Below are positions 36,540-46,949 of a stretch of 64,000 bases of DNA, one piece after another. A model generated the notes under the pieces. That model made no database searches. It was not told where the DNA came from and saw nothing but the letters and a program-made list of their open reading frames with translations. The DNA comes from Dama dama (taxonomy: Eukaryota; Chordata; Mammalia; Artiodactyla; Cervidae): positions 55,208,001 to 55,272,000 of the forward strand of contig NC_083691.1 in the NCBI RefSeq assembly GCF_033118175.1, in the 5' to 3' direction. Made by a program: the position numbers and the translations under genes. Within the stretch, counting starts at the first letter, position 1. Each line of letters starts with the position of its first letter.

Positions 36540-37560
36540 TGTTCCTTGTCTGCTTTTAAAATACTTATTTTTTTTTTAAATCTTACATTCACATGACATT
36601 AAAAAAAATAGTATAGAAAAGCATCAGATAAAAGACAAAAGTTATCTTTCCTCCTGCCGACCCCTAAACCACCTTCCAAAAGTTACCATTTCTTATGCAC
36701 CGTTCCTGAAAGAAAAAGTCTATGTAGATCTATTTTTCAATTTAACACAAAGGAGATCACATGGTTGTGCACACTGGTTTATTTTTTTTAAAAAACAAAA
36801 CACATTTAGATCCTTCTATATCAGCATATACAGTTCTATCTCATGTTTTAAGAGTGCATACTTTTCCATTACATGGGTGTATTTAACTGGTCCCTTGTTG
36901 ATGGATGTCTAGGTGTGTTCCAATTTTTGTTACTACTGACAATGCGGCTGTGAACATACTTGTGCATGATTTTGGCATAATTTTGCCAGTATATCCCAAA
37001 GGCAAATTTCTACAGTAGAATTGCTAAGTCACTGAGAATAAGCATTCAAAATGTTGCAGACGTTGCTAAATTGCCCTCCAGGAGAGTTGAATCTGTTTAT
37101 ACTCCCAGGAATAGTGTATGAGGATGCCTGTTTGCCCATAAGCTTGTGAACACTTGGCATTACTAGACTTTTGTTTGCCAATCTCATTGCTGTATGATGC
37201 ATTTCTTTAACTATGAGTGAGGCTGAATACATGTCTAGGCTAGGCTAGGTTAAGTTGCTTCAGCTGTGTCCAGTGTTTTGCAACTCTATGGACTGTAGAC
37301 CGTCAGGCTCCTCTGTCCATGAGATTCTCCAGGCAAGAATACTGGAGTGGATTGCCATGTCCTCCTCCAAGGGATCTTTCTGACCCTGATATCGAACCTG
37401 CATCTCTTTGTCTCCTGCACAGGCAGGCAGGTTCTTTATGAGCACCACAAGCACCACTTGGGAAATCCAAATACATGTCTATTCGCTATTTCTTTTTCTT
37501 GTAGATTCATATCCTCTGCCTATTTGCTGGTTAAGTTTATGAGTCTGGGTATATGAACCA
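36540..37560 (-). mobile_element. Old L1 3' region interrupted by Bov-tA
   Basis: Reverse L1 text such as AAATTGCCCTCCAGGAGAGT; continues after the SINE at 37481. Confidence 0.65.
37237..37469 (-). mobile_element. Bov-tA-type SINE
   Basis: Perfect 11-bp duplication AATACATGTCT (37226-37236, 37470-37480). Confidence 0.9.
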
Positions 37561-37694
37561 CTGTCTCTCCCGGAGATGATAACAGATTGATAGAATTCCA
37601 TGAATTTCAATTTTGCCCAAACAGGAGCCTCAACCAATCAAAGATGACAGTGGGGTCGTTCCATAAAGTTTACGTTAGGATATACTCTTGGAGC

Positions 37695-38930
37695 TTCCTG
37701 TCCACTGATGCTTGATCGACTGACCACTCCCTAGTTCTTGTGCAATCATCACCCCCAAAAGAAGCTCCATATCTATTAGCAAATCATTTCCATTTCCTTT
37801 TCCTCTGTCTCTAGACACCATTAATCTACTTTCTGAATCTACAGATTTTTCCTATGCCGAACATTTAATATAAATAGAATCATAATACGTGATCCTTTGT
37901 GACTGGCTTCTTTCACTTAGCATAATGTTATCAAGGTTTGTCCACACTCAAGTATGTATCAGTATTTCATTCTTTTTTTATGGTCAAATACTATTCCATT
38001 GTATGGATAGATCACATTCTGTTTATTATTGATACAAATTTGGTTTGTTTCCACCTTTTGGCTGTTAGGAAAAAACTTGTATGAACATTTGTGTATAAGT
38101 TTTTGTGTGAACATATGTTTCAACTCTCTTGGGTATATATCTAGGAGTGGAATTGCTGAGTTACATGGTCATTCTACATTCAGCTTTCTGAGAAACTACC
38201 AAACATTTTCCATAGCATCTGCACCATTTTACATTTTCATCAGTAATATATGTTCTATATAATGGGGTGTTCCAATTTCTCCACATCCTTCTCAACACTT
38301 GTTATTATCTGCATCTTTTATTGTAGCTTTGCTAGTGAGTGTGAATTAGTATCTCATTGTTTTGATTTGCATTTCTCTAATGACTAATGATTTAGACCAT
38401 ATTTTCATTTGGAGAAATGTCTATATACATTTAAAAATTAGACTTCTTGTCTTTAGTGTTGAGTTGTAAGAGTTCTTTGTATATCCTGGTTATTAGACTC
38501 TTGTCAGATATACAACTTGTAAATATATTCTCCCATTCTGTGGGTTGTCTTTTCACTTCATTGACAAGTTTCTTTTAATGCAGAAAAAATTTTGATTTTG
38601 ATGAAGTCTGATTTATCTATTTTTTACTTTGGTTGCTTGGGGTTTTGGTGTCATATCTAAGAAACTATTGCCTGGTTAAAGACGACGTAGATTTACTCCT
38701 ATGTTTTCTTTTAGGAGTGGTTGTAGACTTAGCTCTTACATAATGGCATCTTTGATCTATTTTGAGTTAATTTTTTGTATATGGTGTGAGGTAGGGGCCC
38801 AATTTCATTCTTTTGCATGTGGCTCTCCAGCTGTCCCTGCACTGTTTTTTGAAAAGACTATTCTTTCCCCATTGAATGATCTTGGTACCTTTGTCGAAAA
38901 TCAATTTACCATAGACGTATGAGTTTATTA
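37695..38930 (-). mobile_element. Old L1 3' region, long and uninterrupted
   Basis: Reverse L1: TATCTAGGAGTGGAATTGCT, TTAGACTCTTGTCAGATATA and GTGTCATATCTAAGAAACTA. The matching strand has no open frame left. Confidence 0.8.
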
Positions 38931-39102
38931 CTGGACTCTCCATCCTATTCCTCCAAATTTTCTTTAACGTGTTATATATATATATATCTCCTAAAAAATG
39001 ACTGTGAAGAAGGGATAGCTGTATCCATGTTCAGCTCCCCAAAGTAAAACCTACATAGGGTCCATGTACTATTAGAAACTATCTTTGATGATTTGGCTGC
39101 TT

Positions 39103-39429
39103 CTTGTTGTTCAGTCGCTAAGTTGTGTCTGACTCTTTGTGACCCCCACGGGCTGTAGCACGCCAGGCTTCCCTGTCCCTCACTGTCTCCCAGAATTTGC
39201 TCAAATTCATGTCCATTGAGTTGCGGATGCTATCTAATCATCTCATCCTCTGCCATCTCCTTCTCTTTTTGCCTTCAATCTTCCCCAGTATCAGGATCTT
39301 TTTCAAAAAGTCAACTCTTTGCATCAGGTGGCCAAAGTACTGGAGTTTCAGCTTCAGCATGAGTCCTTCCAATGAATATTCAGAATTGATTTATTTTAGG
39401 ATTGACTGGTTTGATCTCCTTGCAGTCCA
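39103..39429 (-). mobile_element. BovB LINE 3' end
   Basis: CAGTCGCTAAGTTGTGTCTG through CATCAGGTGGCCAAAGTACT; degraded. Confidence 0.82.
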
Positions 39430-39815
39430 AGATTGTTTAGAATAAAATGACTATTACACAAGAGTCTAATACACACTGCCTTCACTGTGCTCCCAAGTGT
39501 TTCTGAGGGAATGTTGGGATGGAAGTATGGCCAGAGGCCAAGGGGAGACGGTCAGAGCCTGGCAGTGTCATTGGTGGCAGCAATGGGCCTGGCATGGGCA
39601 AAAGTCCAAGGAGAGGGCAGAGTCTGTACATACCAGGCCACGTTTGCAAGGCTACTCCTGGGGTAGTTAGTGAGAAGTGTTTCATAAGGCCTAGCCAGAG
39701 TCCAGAAACCATGAATTCAGTCCAGTCTCCAAGTCAAAAAAAATCTTAATTCTCAATCCAAAAGAATGCCTAGGGTAGTATCTCTGGAATAGGATATCAG
39801 AACACTGTAACTTAA
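39430..39815. other. Gene-free unassigned sequence
   Basis: No gene seen. Confidence 0.4.
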
Positions 39816-39840
39816 CCTGGGACTGTGGGCAGTATCCAGG

Positions 39841-39879
<39 letters not shown>

Positions 39880-39993
39880 TGGAGGGGGTGTTGAGGAGAA
39901 AGGGAGAGAAAAAGATTGGGGAGGGGAGAGAAATCTATTTTGGACAGTATTTTGTAAAGTTTGTAATATCTAAAAAAATTTAAATTCAGTGGT
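39816..39993 (+). repeat. Left arm of a large inverted repeat
   Basis: GGGACTGTGGGCAGTATCCA, a (GT)n run (39842-39876), a G/A-rich core and AAATTCAGTGGT. The arm recurs inverted at 40602-40782. Confidence 0.85.
39842..39876. repeat. (GT)n microsatellite
   Basis: About 17 GT units inside the left inverted arm. Confidence 0.95.
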
Positions 39994-40601
39994 CTCCCTA
40001 GGGACAAATATACTTCAAAGAATAAATTAATGGAGCATGAAGGGGCCTGTCCTTTTCACAGAGGGCTCTGCAGTGGCACTGACACCTCAGAAGCAGGTCG
40101 TCTGGTATCTGGAATCTTCCCATGGGATCTGTGCCATAGAAAATGACTACTCAGCCTGGGGGCCTGACAAGACGGAAGCAGGTTCATCCACCATACTCCA
40201 CACCCTAGAGATAACTCATTTCTGTTCGTTGCTGTTAATCTTTTTTTTTTTTTTCAACTTATACAAATAATTCTTGCAAGTTTTTACAACTTCAAACAAC
40301 ACAGGAGTGAATACAGGAAAAGAGTAAATCTCACCCCACAGAAATAGCTGCTATAAATTTTGGTACTTAGACTCCCAGAATATAGTCTATGAAGCCAAAA
40401 ATATTATTTTTATATATATATATACACACACACACATATTTGTATTTACACATGTGCAGTAATTTTTACAAAGACAAGATGATACTCTATATTGTTTCAA
40501 CATGTTTGTCTGTTTGTCCTCCTTGCTCGGCTTGAGGGATCTCAAGCCTGACCAAGCAGTGAACCTCTAATGTGACAGTGAAAGCTACTGCAAATTCAGC
40601 T
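39994..40601. other. Spacer between the inverted arms
   Basis: Contains a T-run near 40241-40254, a (TA)n(CA)n tract at about 40410-40437 and AT-rich, probably old L1 sequence. Confidence 0.5.
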
Positions 40602-40782
40602 ACCACTGAATTTAAATTTTTTTAAATATACAAACTTTACAAAATACTGTCCAAAATAGACTTCTCACTCCTCCCAAATCTTTTTCTCTCCCTTTCTCCC
40701 CATCCCCAAACCACGCACACACACACACACAGACACACACACCCCCACACACACACACCCTGGATACTGCCCCCAGTCCCAG
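40602..40782 (-). repeat. Right arm of the inverted repeat
   Basis: Reverse complement matches 39816-39993 along its whole length except for the length and make-up of the GT stretch and scattered bases. Confidence 0.85.
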
Positions 40783-40789
40783 TGAAAGT

Positions 40790-40818
40790 CCTGATTCCTT
40801 GACCACCAGGGAATTTCC
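40790..40818 (-). mobile_element. CHR SINE head fragment
   Basis: GACCACCAGGGAATTTCC, only the tRNA-derived tip, next to the inverted-repeat arm. Confidence 0.5.
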
Positions 40819-40916
40819 TCAACATGCTTTTTTTATACAGAAGAATATCACAGATCTATTTTCAATCTGTACTTATAGTTCTACCTCAGTCCTTTTAATA
40901 GCTGTGTAGTATTCTA

Positions 40917-40941
40917 TTATGAATGAATGAATGAATGAACA
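40917..40941. repeat. (GAAT)n microsatellite
   Basis: Five to six GAAT units. Confidence 0.9.
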
Positions 40942-41507
40942 ATATTTCAATCTCCCTGCTAGCATCCATTTAAGCTCTTTCTATATGCTATTTCTTTTGC
41001 TATTATAAAAATGCTGTTATAAACACACAACATACGTGCACATCAAATGCTAATATTTCTTTAGACTAGGTTGCTAGAGGTGGGTCTGCAGGATACTAGG
41101 GAACATGAATTTAAATTCATGAGATATTTTAAAGGATTCTTAACTTTTAATATACGATTGAGCTTCAGAAACTATGTACAGAACTATGTGTGTGTATATA
41201 TGCTGCACGTTTCTATGGAGAGATCCCCAGTGTTCTGCAGACCTACAAAAAAGGTTATCAACCACTGAGCTTCAGGGAGCTGGCATTTCCCTGTGGCTCT
41301 AGAACACAGTAGTGAATTTGCAGGTTTTAAGCAATTTTATTGAGCAAAGACTTGTCCAGCAATGGTTACTGCTTGTCCAGGTCCAGGGCCACCTGCAAGA
41401 AGAGCAGTTAGTGGCACAGACGAGAATGTCTTGGCCCTAGAATAAAGGTGGACTACCACAGACACACAGTCATGGCCACAGGCACTTCCTGTGTGTCCAG
41501 ATGGTTA
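40942..41507. other. Gene-free sequence; holds a minus-strand exon-like element
   Basis: AT-rich up to about 41290. On the minus strand an acceptor-like TTCTTGCAG (to 41393) precedes GTGGCC, and AATAAA lies at 41336-41341. Confidence 0.45.
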
Positions 41508-41702
41508 GGGCCTCCCTTGTGCCTCAGTGGTAAAGAACTTGCCTGCCAATGCAGGAGACTCAAGTTTGATCCTGGGGTTGGGAAGATCCCCTGGAGAAGA
41601 AAATAGCAACCCACTTCAGTATTCTTGCCTGGGAAATACCTAGCAGTCTACTGTCCATGATGCTGCAAAAGAATTGGACACAACTTGGTGACTAAACCAC
41701 AA
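41508..41702 (+). mobile_element. Bov-tA-type SINE
   Basis: CCTCCCTTGTGCCTCAGTGG head, AATTGGACACAACTTGGTGA tail. Confidence 0.85.
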
Positions 41703-42048
41703 CGTGTGTGGTTGGCTGGTGTTCTTGGATCTCAGGTTGGGAGGCCATCTCCACGGCACCTACAGCTTCGCCTCTAGGCAGTGACGGCAGTGGCCAGCCT
41801 CCAGTCTGTTTCACCAGCCCTCCTCACTCATGTGGCTCCAACATTCAGGGTCCAAAAGTCTTGCCAAATGGGACTATCCCCTGTCAGGCTATTCTTAGAG
41901 ACTCAAGTCAATGGTAGTCCACAGACAAGGGCCTTCCACCGTGCAGGGCTGTGGGCTTCATCAAGGAAGACTTTTAAGGACTTACAAGTTCATCCCAATC
42001 CTCAGAGAATGCAAGCAAGGCTGCCTTCTAGACAAAAGAAAGAAAGAA
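41703..42048. other. Unique sequence
   Basis: No recognised repeat or gene. It may have been continuous with 41300-41507 before the SINE inserted. Confidence 0.4.
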
Positions 42049-42246
42049 AGAGTTAGTTGCTCGGGTCGTGTCCAACTCTTTGTGGTCCCATAGACTGTAG
42101 CCTGCCAGGCTCCTCCGTCCATGGGATTTTCCAGGCAGGAATAATGGAGTGGGTTGCCATTCCTTCTCCAGGGGAATCTTCCCAACTCAGGGATGGAACC
42201 CAGGTCTCTCACATTGCAGGCAGACTCTTCACCATCTGAGCCACAG
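42049..42246 (-). mobile_element. Bov-tA-type SINE
   Basis: Preceded by an (AAAG)n run; ends CATCTGAGCCACAGGGCAC. Confidence 0.86.
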
Positions 42247-42385
42247 GGCACAGATAATTTGGACCTTGACTTTACAACTTTAGCATCAACCATAATCCTG
42301 CAACGTTTCCAATAGCTCAGTGGTTCTCAACTGGGGAGTCCATTTTCAACTGCCAATTGGGGGAGGGGGTGCTACTGGCATCTGG

Positions 42386-42598
42386 GCTTCCCAGGTGGCT
42401 CAGTGGGTACAGAAATCTGCCTGCAATGCAGGAGACACAGGTTTGGTCCCTGGGTCAGGAAGATCCCCTGGAGGAAGGTATGGCAACCCATCCCAGAATT
42501 CTTGCCTGGAGAATCCCAGGGACAGAGGAGCCTGGTGGGTTACAGTCCATAGGGTCATAAAGAGTCAGACATGACTGACGTGACTGAGCACGCATACA
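42386..42598 (+). mobile_element. Bov-tA-type SINE
   Basis: Perfect 14-bp duplication CTACTGGCATCTGG (42372-42385, 42599-42612). Confidence 0.92.
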
Positions 42599-42862
42599 CT
42601 ACTGGCATCTGGACGGTAGAGGCCAGGGATAGTGCTACATGCCCTACAGTGCACAGAATAGCTCCCTACAATAAAAAATTCTCCAGCACAAAATGGCACT
42701 GACACTAAGGTTGGAGAAACTGCAAAATATCTGATTAGCAGCATCTACACACTATTTTGGACTAGAGAGTCACCACACTTTTGATGCTTCATATGCTACC
42801 TGGACCTGGCTCATGTGACATTTCTGCTTTACAATCACTTTTACACAAACTTAGAGAAATCT

Positions 42863-42915
42863 CTTTCTTTTCTTTTTCTTTTTAAATTGAAGTATAGTTG
42901 ACTTACAATGTTGTG
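42863..42915 (-). mobile_element. 53-bp ungulate L1 stub
   Basis: Contains TTGAAGTATAGTTGACTTAC, the extreme 3' part of the L1 UTR, between copies of GAGAAATCT (42854-42862, 42916-42924). Confidence 0.75.
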
Positions 42916-43060
42916 GAGAAATCTATATCTATACAATGTGAGGATGAATTCTCAGAATATCCTTTCTTATCAAATGGATCTAAGTACGTATTCTCTAAAT
43001 TTCTGTGGCCTTTTGACTCCAAAAATAATTTTTAAAAATTATATGCTATAAGCACGTTTT

Positions 43061-43102
43061 ATTTATTTATTTATTTATTTTTATTTATTTATTTATTTTT
43101 AA
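43061..43102. repeat. (ATTT)n block between direct repeats
   Basis: About ten ATTT units flanked by perfect TATAAGCACGTTTT (43047-43060, 43103-43116). Confidence 0.85.
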
Positions 43103-43300
43103 TATAAGCACGTTTTTAAGTAGACATATAAAGTCTTCTTTCCATCATTAAGTAATGGCTGAAAGGTTGTAACTTTCAGCATATTGTAAACATTGGCATT
43201 TAAAATATAATACGCCATCACTTGTAAATAGAGCCAATGGAACCTATATACCATAGAGAGTTAATACCCACAATCATTCATTTAAAAATAACATACAATA

Positions 43301-43440
43301 CAGAATTTCCTGATGGCCCAGTGGTTAGGACTCCATTCTTTTCATTACCAAGGGCCTGGGCTCAATCCCTGGTCAGGGTACTAAGATCCCACAAGCTGTG
43401 TGGCGTAACCAAAAAGTAAATAAACAAATAAAAGTAATGA
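43301..43440 (+). mobile_element. CHR-2-type SINE
   Basis: AATTTCCTGATGGCCCAGTG head, AATCCCTGGTCAGGGTACTA body, (AAAT)-rich tail. Confidence 0.82.
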
Positions 43441-44509
43441 ACAATTAATAAATAAAAATGTAAAATACATGAAAAAATTCTTCTTTAACAGTGTAAAAAT
43501 TTGTATTATTCCTTTTTCTCTGTGAATTCCAATCTACTTCCTCAGAAAAATTGTATACTAATGTAATATATTTTATATTTTATCTTGAAAGTCTTTTATT
43601 GATCACCTTATCACCTATTCTGTACCAAAATATGCATATAAAATGAAATATATATATTAGAAAATGCTTGTTATTACTGTAAGTTTCTCAGAGTTAGCAA
43701 AATTTCCTTTGGTTTGATTTATTAATATAATAATCAGTATACAACTGATCAAAATATATATTAATATATTCTAATTTTTTATAATTATCCATCAAAAAAG
43801 GAAAAATATATAAACATACATGTGTATATGTATTGATACACTAGTTTAAGATCCATTAAAGAATATTACTTACTGCTAGGAGGGACAGGATACATTACTG
43901 ATCTATTTTTCATTTTTATAGACATAAATACTAAGTAACCTTGTTTATATAAACAAGTAAATATGGAAGGGATTTTGTTAGGGCAATTACTACATATCTT
44001 CAATTCTTTTTGAGTTAAATGCCCCCAAAATAATAAAAAACCACATAAGGATATACTATCCAAAAAAAACCCTGAAAGCTCCACTAAACACCAAACTAAT
44101 GGGGGAGCTAGAGACGGAGCTTCCTGTTATTTAGAGTCCTCCTTCTACCTCCCCCTCCTCCACACGGCTTGTTTGTCCCAAACTCACTATGCAAATGAAT
44201 TAATCCATTTCCCTATCAATGAAGTTGAACATCTTTTCATATGTCTGCATCTCCTCCTGGGTGAATTACTCACCTATACTCTTCTTCCCAGTTTTCCTAG
44301 CCATTCCAAAATGGCTGCTTGTAGTTTTCTTATCAATTGGTGCTAACTCTTCGTCTGTCATATGTGTTGAAATGTTTTTTCTTCTATTGTCTTTGAAATT
44401 TACTTATACAGTAATTTTTAATTTTTATGTAGTTGAATCTATCAGTCTTTTCCTTGGTGGTTTCCAGATATTCTCTAGAAAGGTAGAAATGTGAGTTTCG
44501 ACAGCCACT
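43441..44509. other. Gene-free AT-rich sequence, L1-like in part
   Basis: 44200-44480 resembles reversed L1; the rest is unassigned AT-rich DNA. Confidence 0.4.
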
Positions 44510-44880
44510 TGGAAAGTAATCTGGCTATAACTACTAACATGTAAAAATATAGGTATCCTTTGTCTCAGCAATCCCACTTTGAGATAATTTTTTCACAAAA
44601 ACAAACATACTGCTTCACAAAGGTATATGTACAAAGATGTTACTCTCACCAGAATTTTGTATAGGGCAAAACTGAGAAACAACTTGAATATCAACCAGTA
44701 AGGCAACAGCTGAATGAATTATATGGTAGAATCATACTATAGTATGTTTCATTGTTATAAAAGAATGATTCTACAGAACAGTGTGAATGTTCTTAATTCC
44801 AAAGAACTGCATGCTTTAAAATGTCCAAAATAGTAAATGCTAAGTTTATTTTACCAAAATTTTTTAAAAAGAGAAAAAAA
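44510..44880 (+). mobile_element. Old L1 3' end, forward
   Basis: CTTTGTCTCAGCAATCCCAC and GCTGAATGAATTATATGGTA are degraded L1 text. Confidence 0.6.
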
Positions 44881-45035
44881 TTAAAATTATTTCTATTTTT
44901 ACATAGTGTCCTGGAGAAAAGGCCATGAAAATTGTTAAGAAAAAAATACATGTTTCAGGTAAAATGTGTGTGTGGTGTGTTCATAGAAATAGGTATGGAT
45001 GGATACAAATCAAATTTTGTGGTTAATTACCTCAG

Positions 45036-45509
45036 TTCAGTTCAGTCGCTCAGTCATGTCTGACTCTTTGCGACCCCATGAACCGCACCGCAGCACACCA
45101 GGCCTCCCTGTCTATCACCAACTCCTGGAGTCCACCCAAACCCATGTCCATTGAGTCGGTGATGCCATCCAACCATCTCATCCTCTGTTGTCCCCTTCTC
45201 CTCCTGCCCTCAATCTTTCCCAGGATCAGGGTCTTTTCAGAGGAGTCAGCTCTTCGCATCAGGTGGCCAAAGTATTGGAGTTCCAGCTTCAACATCAGTC
45301 CTACCAATGAACATCCAGAGCTGATCTCCTTTAGGATGGACTGGTTGGATCTCCTTGTAGTCCAAGGGACTCTCAAGAGTCTTCTCCAGCACCACAGTTC
45401 AAAAGCATCAATTCTTCAGTGCTCAGCTTTCTTTATAGTCCAACTCTCACATCCATACATGACCACTGGAAAAACCATAGCCTTGACTAGATGAACCTTT
45501 GTTGACAAA
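45036..45509 (-). mobile_element. BovB LINE 3' end, longest copy
   Basis: 474 bp, flanked by perfect GTTAATTACCTCAG (45022-45035, 45510-45523). The reverse strand encodes VPWTTRRSNQSILKEIS and LQYFGHLMRRADSSEKTL without a stop over 108 codons; 5'-truncated. Confidence 0.92.
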
Positions 45510-45529
45510 GTTAATTACCTCAGGGAGTG

Positions 45530-45790
45530 TGAAATATCTATCTTTTGACATGTAACAAAGAGCATGAATTCAGAGCTCAGATCCAGGCTCAAGTCCACTA
45601 CCTGGGTGAGTTACACGTCAGTTTTTTCATGTATAAAACAGGAAGAGAAATAGCATCTGCCTCATTGGAATTGTAAGGCACAGAATTGGAATTCCTCATC
45701 GGAATTGTAAGGCACAGAAAAGATGCTAGGACAGTGCTTGTCACAATAAATTATAGATGCTGTCCTCATTAGAGTATTGTCTCCATCAGT
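45530..45790 (+). mobile_element. MIR SINE with internal tandem duplication
   Basis: CAGGCTCAAGTCCACTACCT and TGCTAGGACAGTGCTTG are MIR text; a 34-bp period repeat sits at 45660-45718. Confidence 0.6.
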
Positions 45791-45930
45791 GTCTTCTCCA
45801 CTGTACCCTGTGCATTCTTCCATCTCTCACTCCTTAATAGAATTGTCAAAAGATTTGATTATCAGAAGAGAAAAACAGAGAAACAAAAACAGGTTACGAG
45901 AAGCCTCACACTGAAGGGAGTCACATAGTA

Positions 45931-46011
45931 TTGGACTGGCCAAAAAAGTTCATTTGGGTTTCTCTGTAAGATGTTACAGCAAAACCCGAATGAACTTTTT
46001 GGCCAACCCAA
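45931..46011. mobile_element. Mariner-type palindromic miniature element
   Basis: 81 bp that is almost entirely two inverted copies of TTGGGTTGGCCAAAAAGTTC and the following 18 bases, flanked by TA on both sides. Confidence 0.88.
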
Positions 46012-46029
46012 TATTTGTTTCAGACCCAT

Positions 46030-46245
46030 TAGAGTTTCCCAGGTGGAGCAGTGGTAAAGAATCTGCCAGCCAATAGAGGACACGCAAGAGATGTGTGTTT
46101 GATCCCTGGGTCAGGAAGATCCCCTGGAGTAGGAAATAGCAACCCACTTCAGTATTCTTGCCTGGAAAGTCCCACGGACAGAGGAGCCTGGTGGGCTGCA
46201 GTCTATGGAGTCTCAAAGAATTGGATGCAACTGAGCACATGAGCA
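46030..46245 (+). mobile_element. Bov-tA-type SINE
   Basis: GTTTCCCAGGTGGAGCAGTG head, GAATTGGATGCAACTGAGCA tail. Confidence 0.85.
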
Positions 46246-46249
46246 GAGC

Positions 46250-46649
46250 AGAGCTAGTTTGCTTCTGAGGCCATGTCTGAGTTTTGGTCCTAAAGAACTG
46301 GCACCATTTTGGAGATAGCCGGCCTAGATTTCCTTCTTCTTTGCCTGTTATCACATAGAAGGTAGTCTGGAGCTCTCTTCTCAACATTGCACCTTCGCTA
46401 TTGCTTTTTGATACACACAGTGTCATCTCCCTTTCTTTTCCTGCCAAATCAACAGCTTCTTGCACTGCAAATACTTTCTCTTCCTTACTGGTACTCTCTC
46501 CTTGACTGGCAGATGGATAAGACCTGCTGTCCAGGTTGTCCACCCACCGGTGTTGACTCTTTTGTGGAACTCCTGCTACATTAATGTTCTTGAGGTTGAG
46601 ATCTGGAGCCTTTAGGTGATTAAATTTTTCTATGTGCTTTACATTTCAC
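46250..46649 (-). pseudogene. Unidentified open frame, possible processed pseudogene fragment
   Basis: The minus strand stays open for about 130 codons before reaching the SINE. It has a protein-like, Lys/Ser/Gln-rich composition (LKAPDLNLKN, VPQKSQHRWVDNLDS, EEKVFAVQEAVDLAGKERE). There is no Met start near the beginning: the in-frame stop is at about 46649. I recognise no family. It could be a retrocopy fragment, part of an old repeat, or chance. Confidence 0.3.
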
Positions 46650-46727
46650 ATTCAACAAATCTCATTCACATTGAATATGAAATAAACCAACAACTCCTCC
46701 TAGTTTATTTTAGCCTTGGAACACTAA

Positions 46728-46949
46728 TGTATGCATGCATACATGCATGCTCAGTGGTGTCCAACTCTTTGGGACACCATAGGCTGTAGACTGCCAGGCT
46801 CCTCTGTCCATGGGATTTCCCAGGCAAGAATACTGGAGTGGGTTGTCATTTTCTCCACCACGGGATTGACCCAACCCAGGGATTGAACCCATGTCTCCAC
46901 CTCCTGCACTGCGGCCAGGTTCTTCACCACTGAGTCACCCAGGAAGTCC
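46728..46949 (-). mobile_element. Bov-tA-type SINE
   Basis: Reverse orientation, CTGAGTCACCCAGGAAGTCC end; its left side runs into an (ATGC)-rich tract. Confidence 0.85.

Noticed and set aside
45050..45494. Overlapping frames of 108 and 138 codons
   Set aside because: Both lie in one BovB 3' end; the minus frame is LINE coding remnant and the plus frame its shadow.
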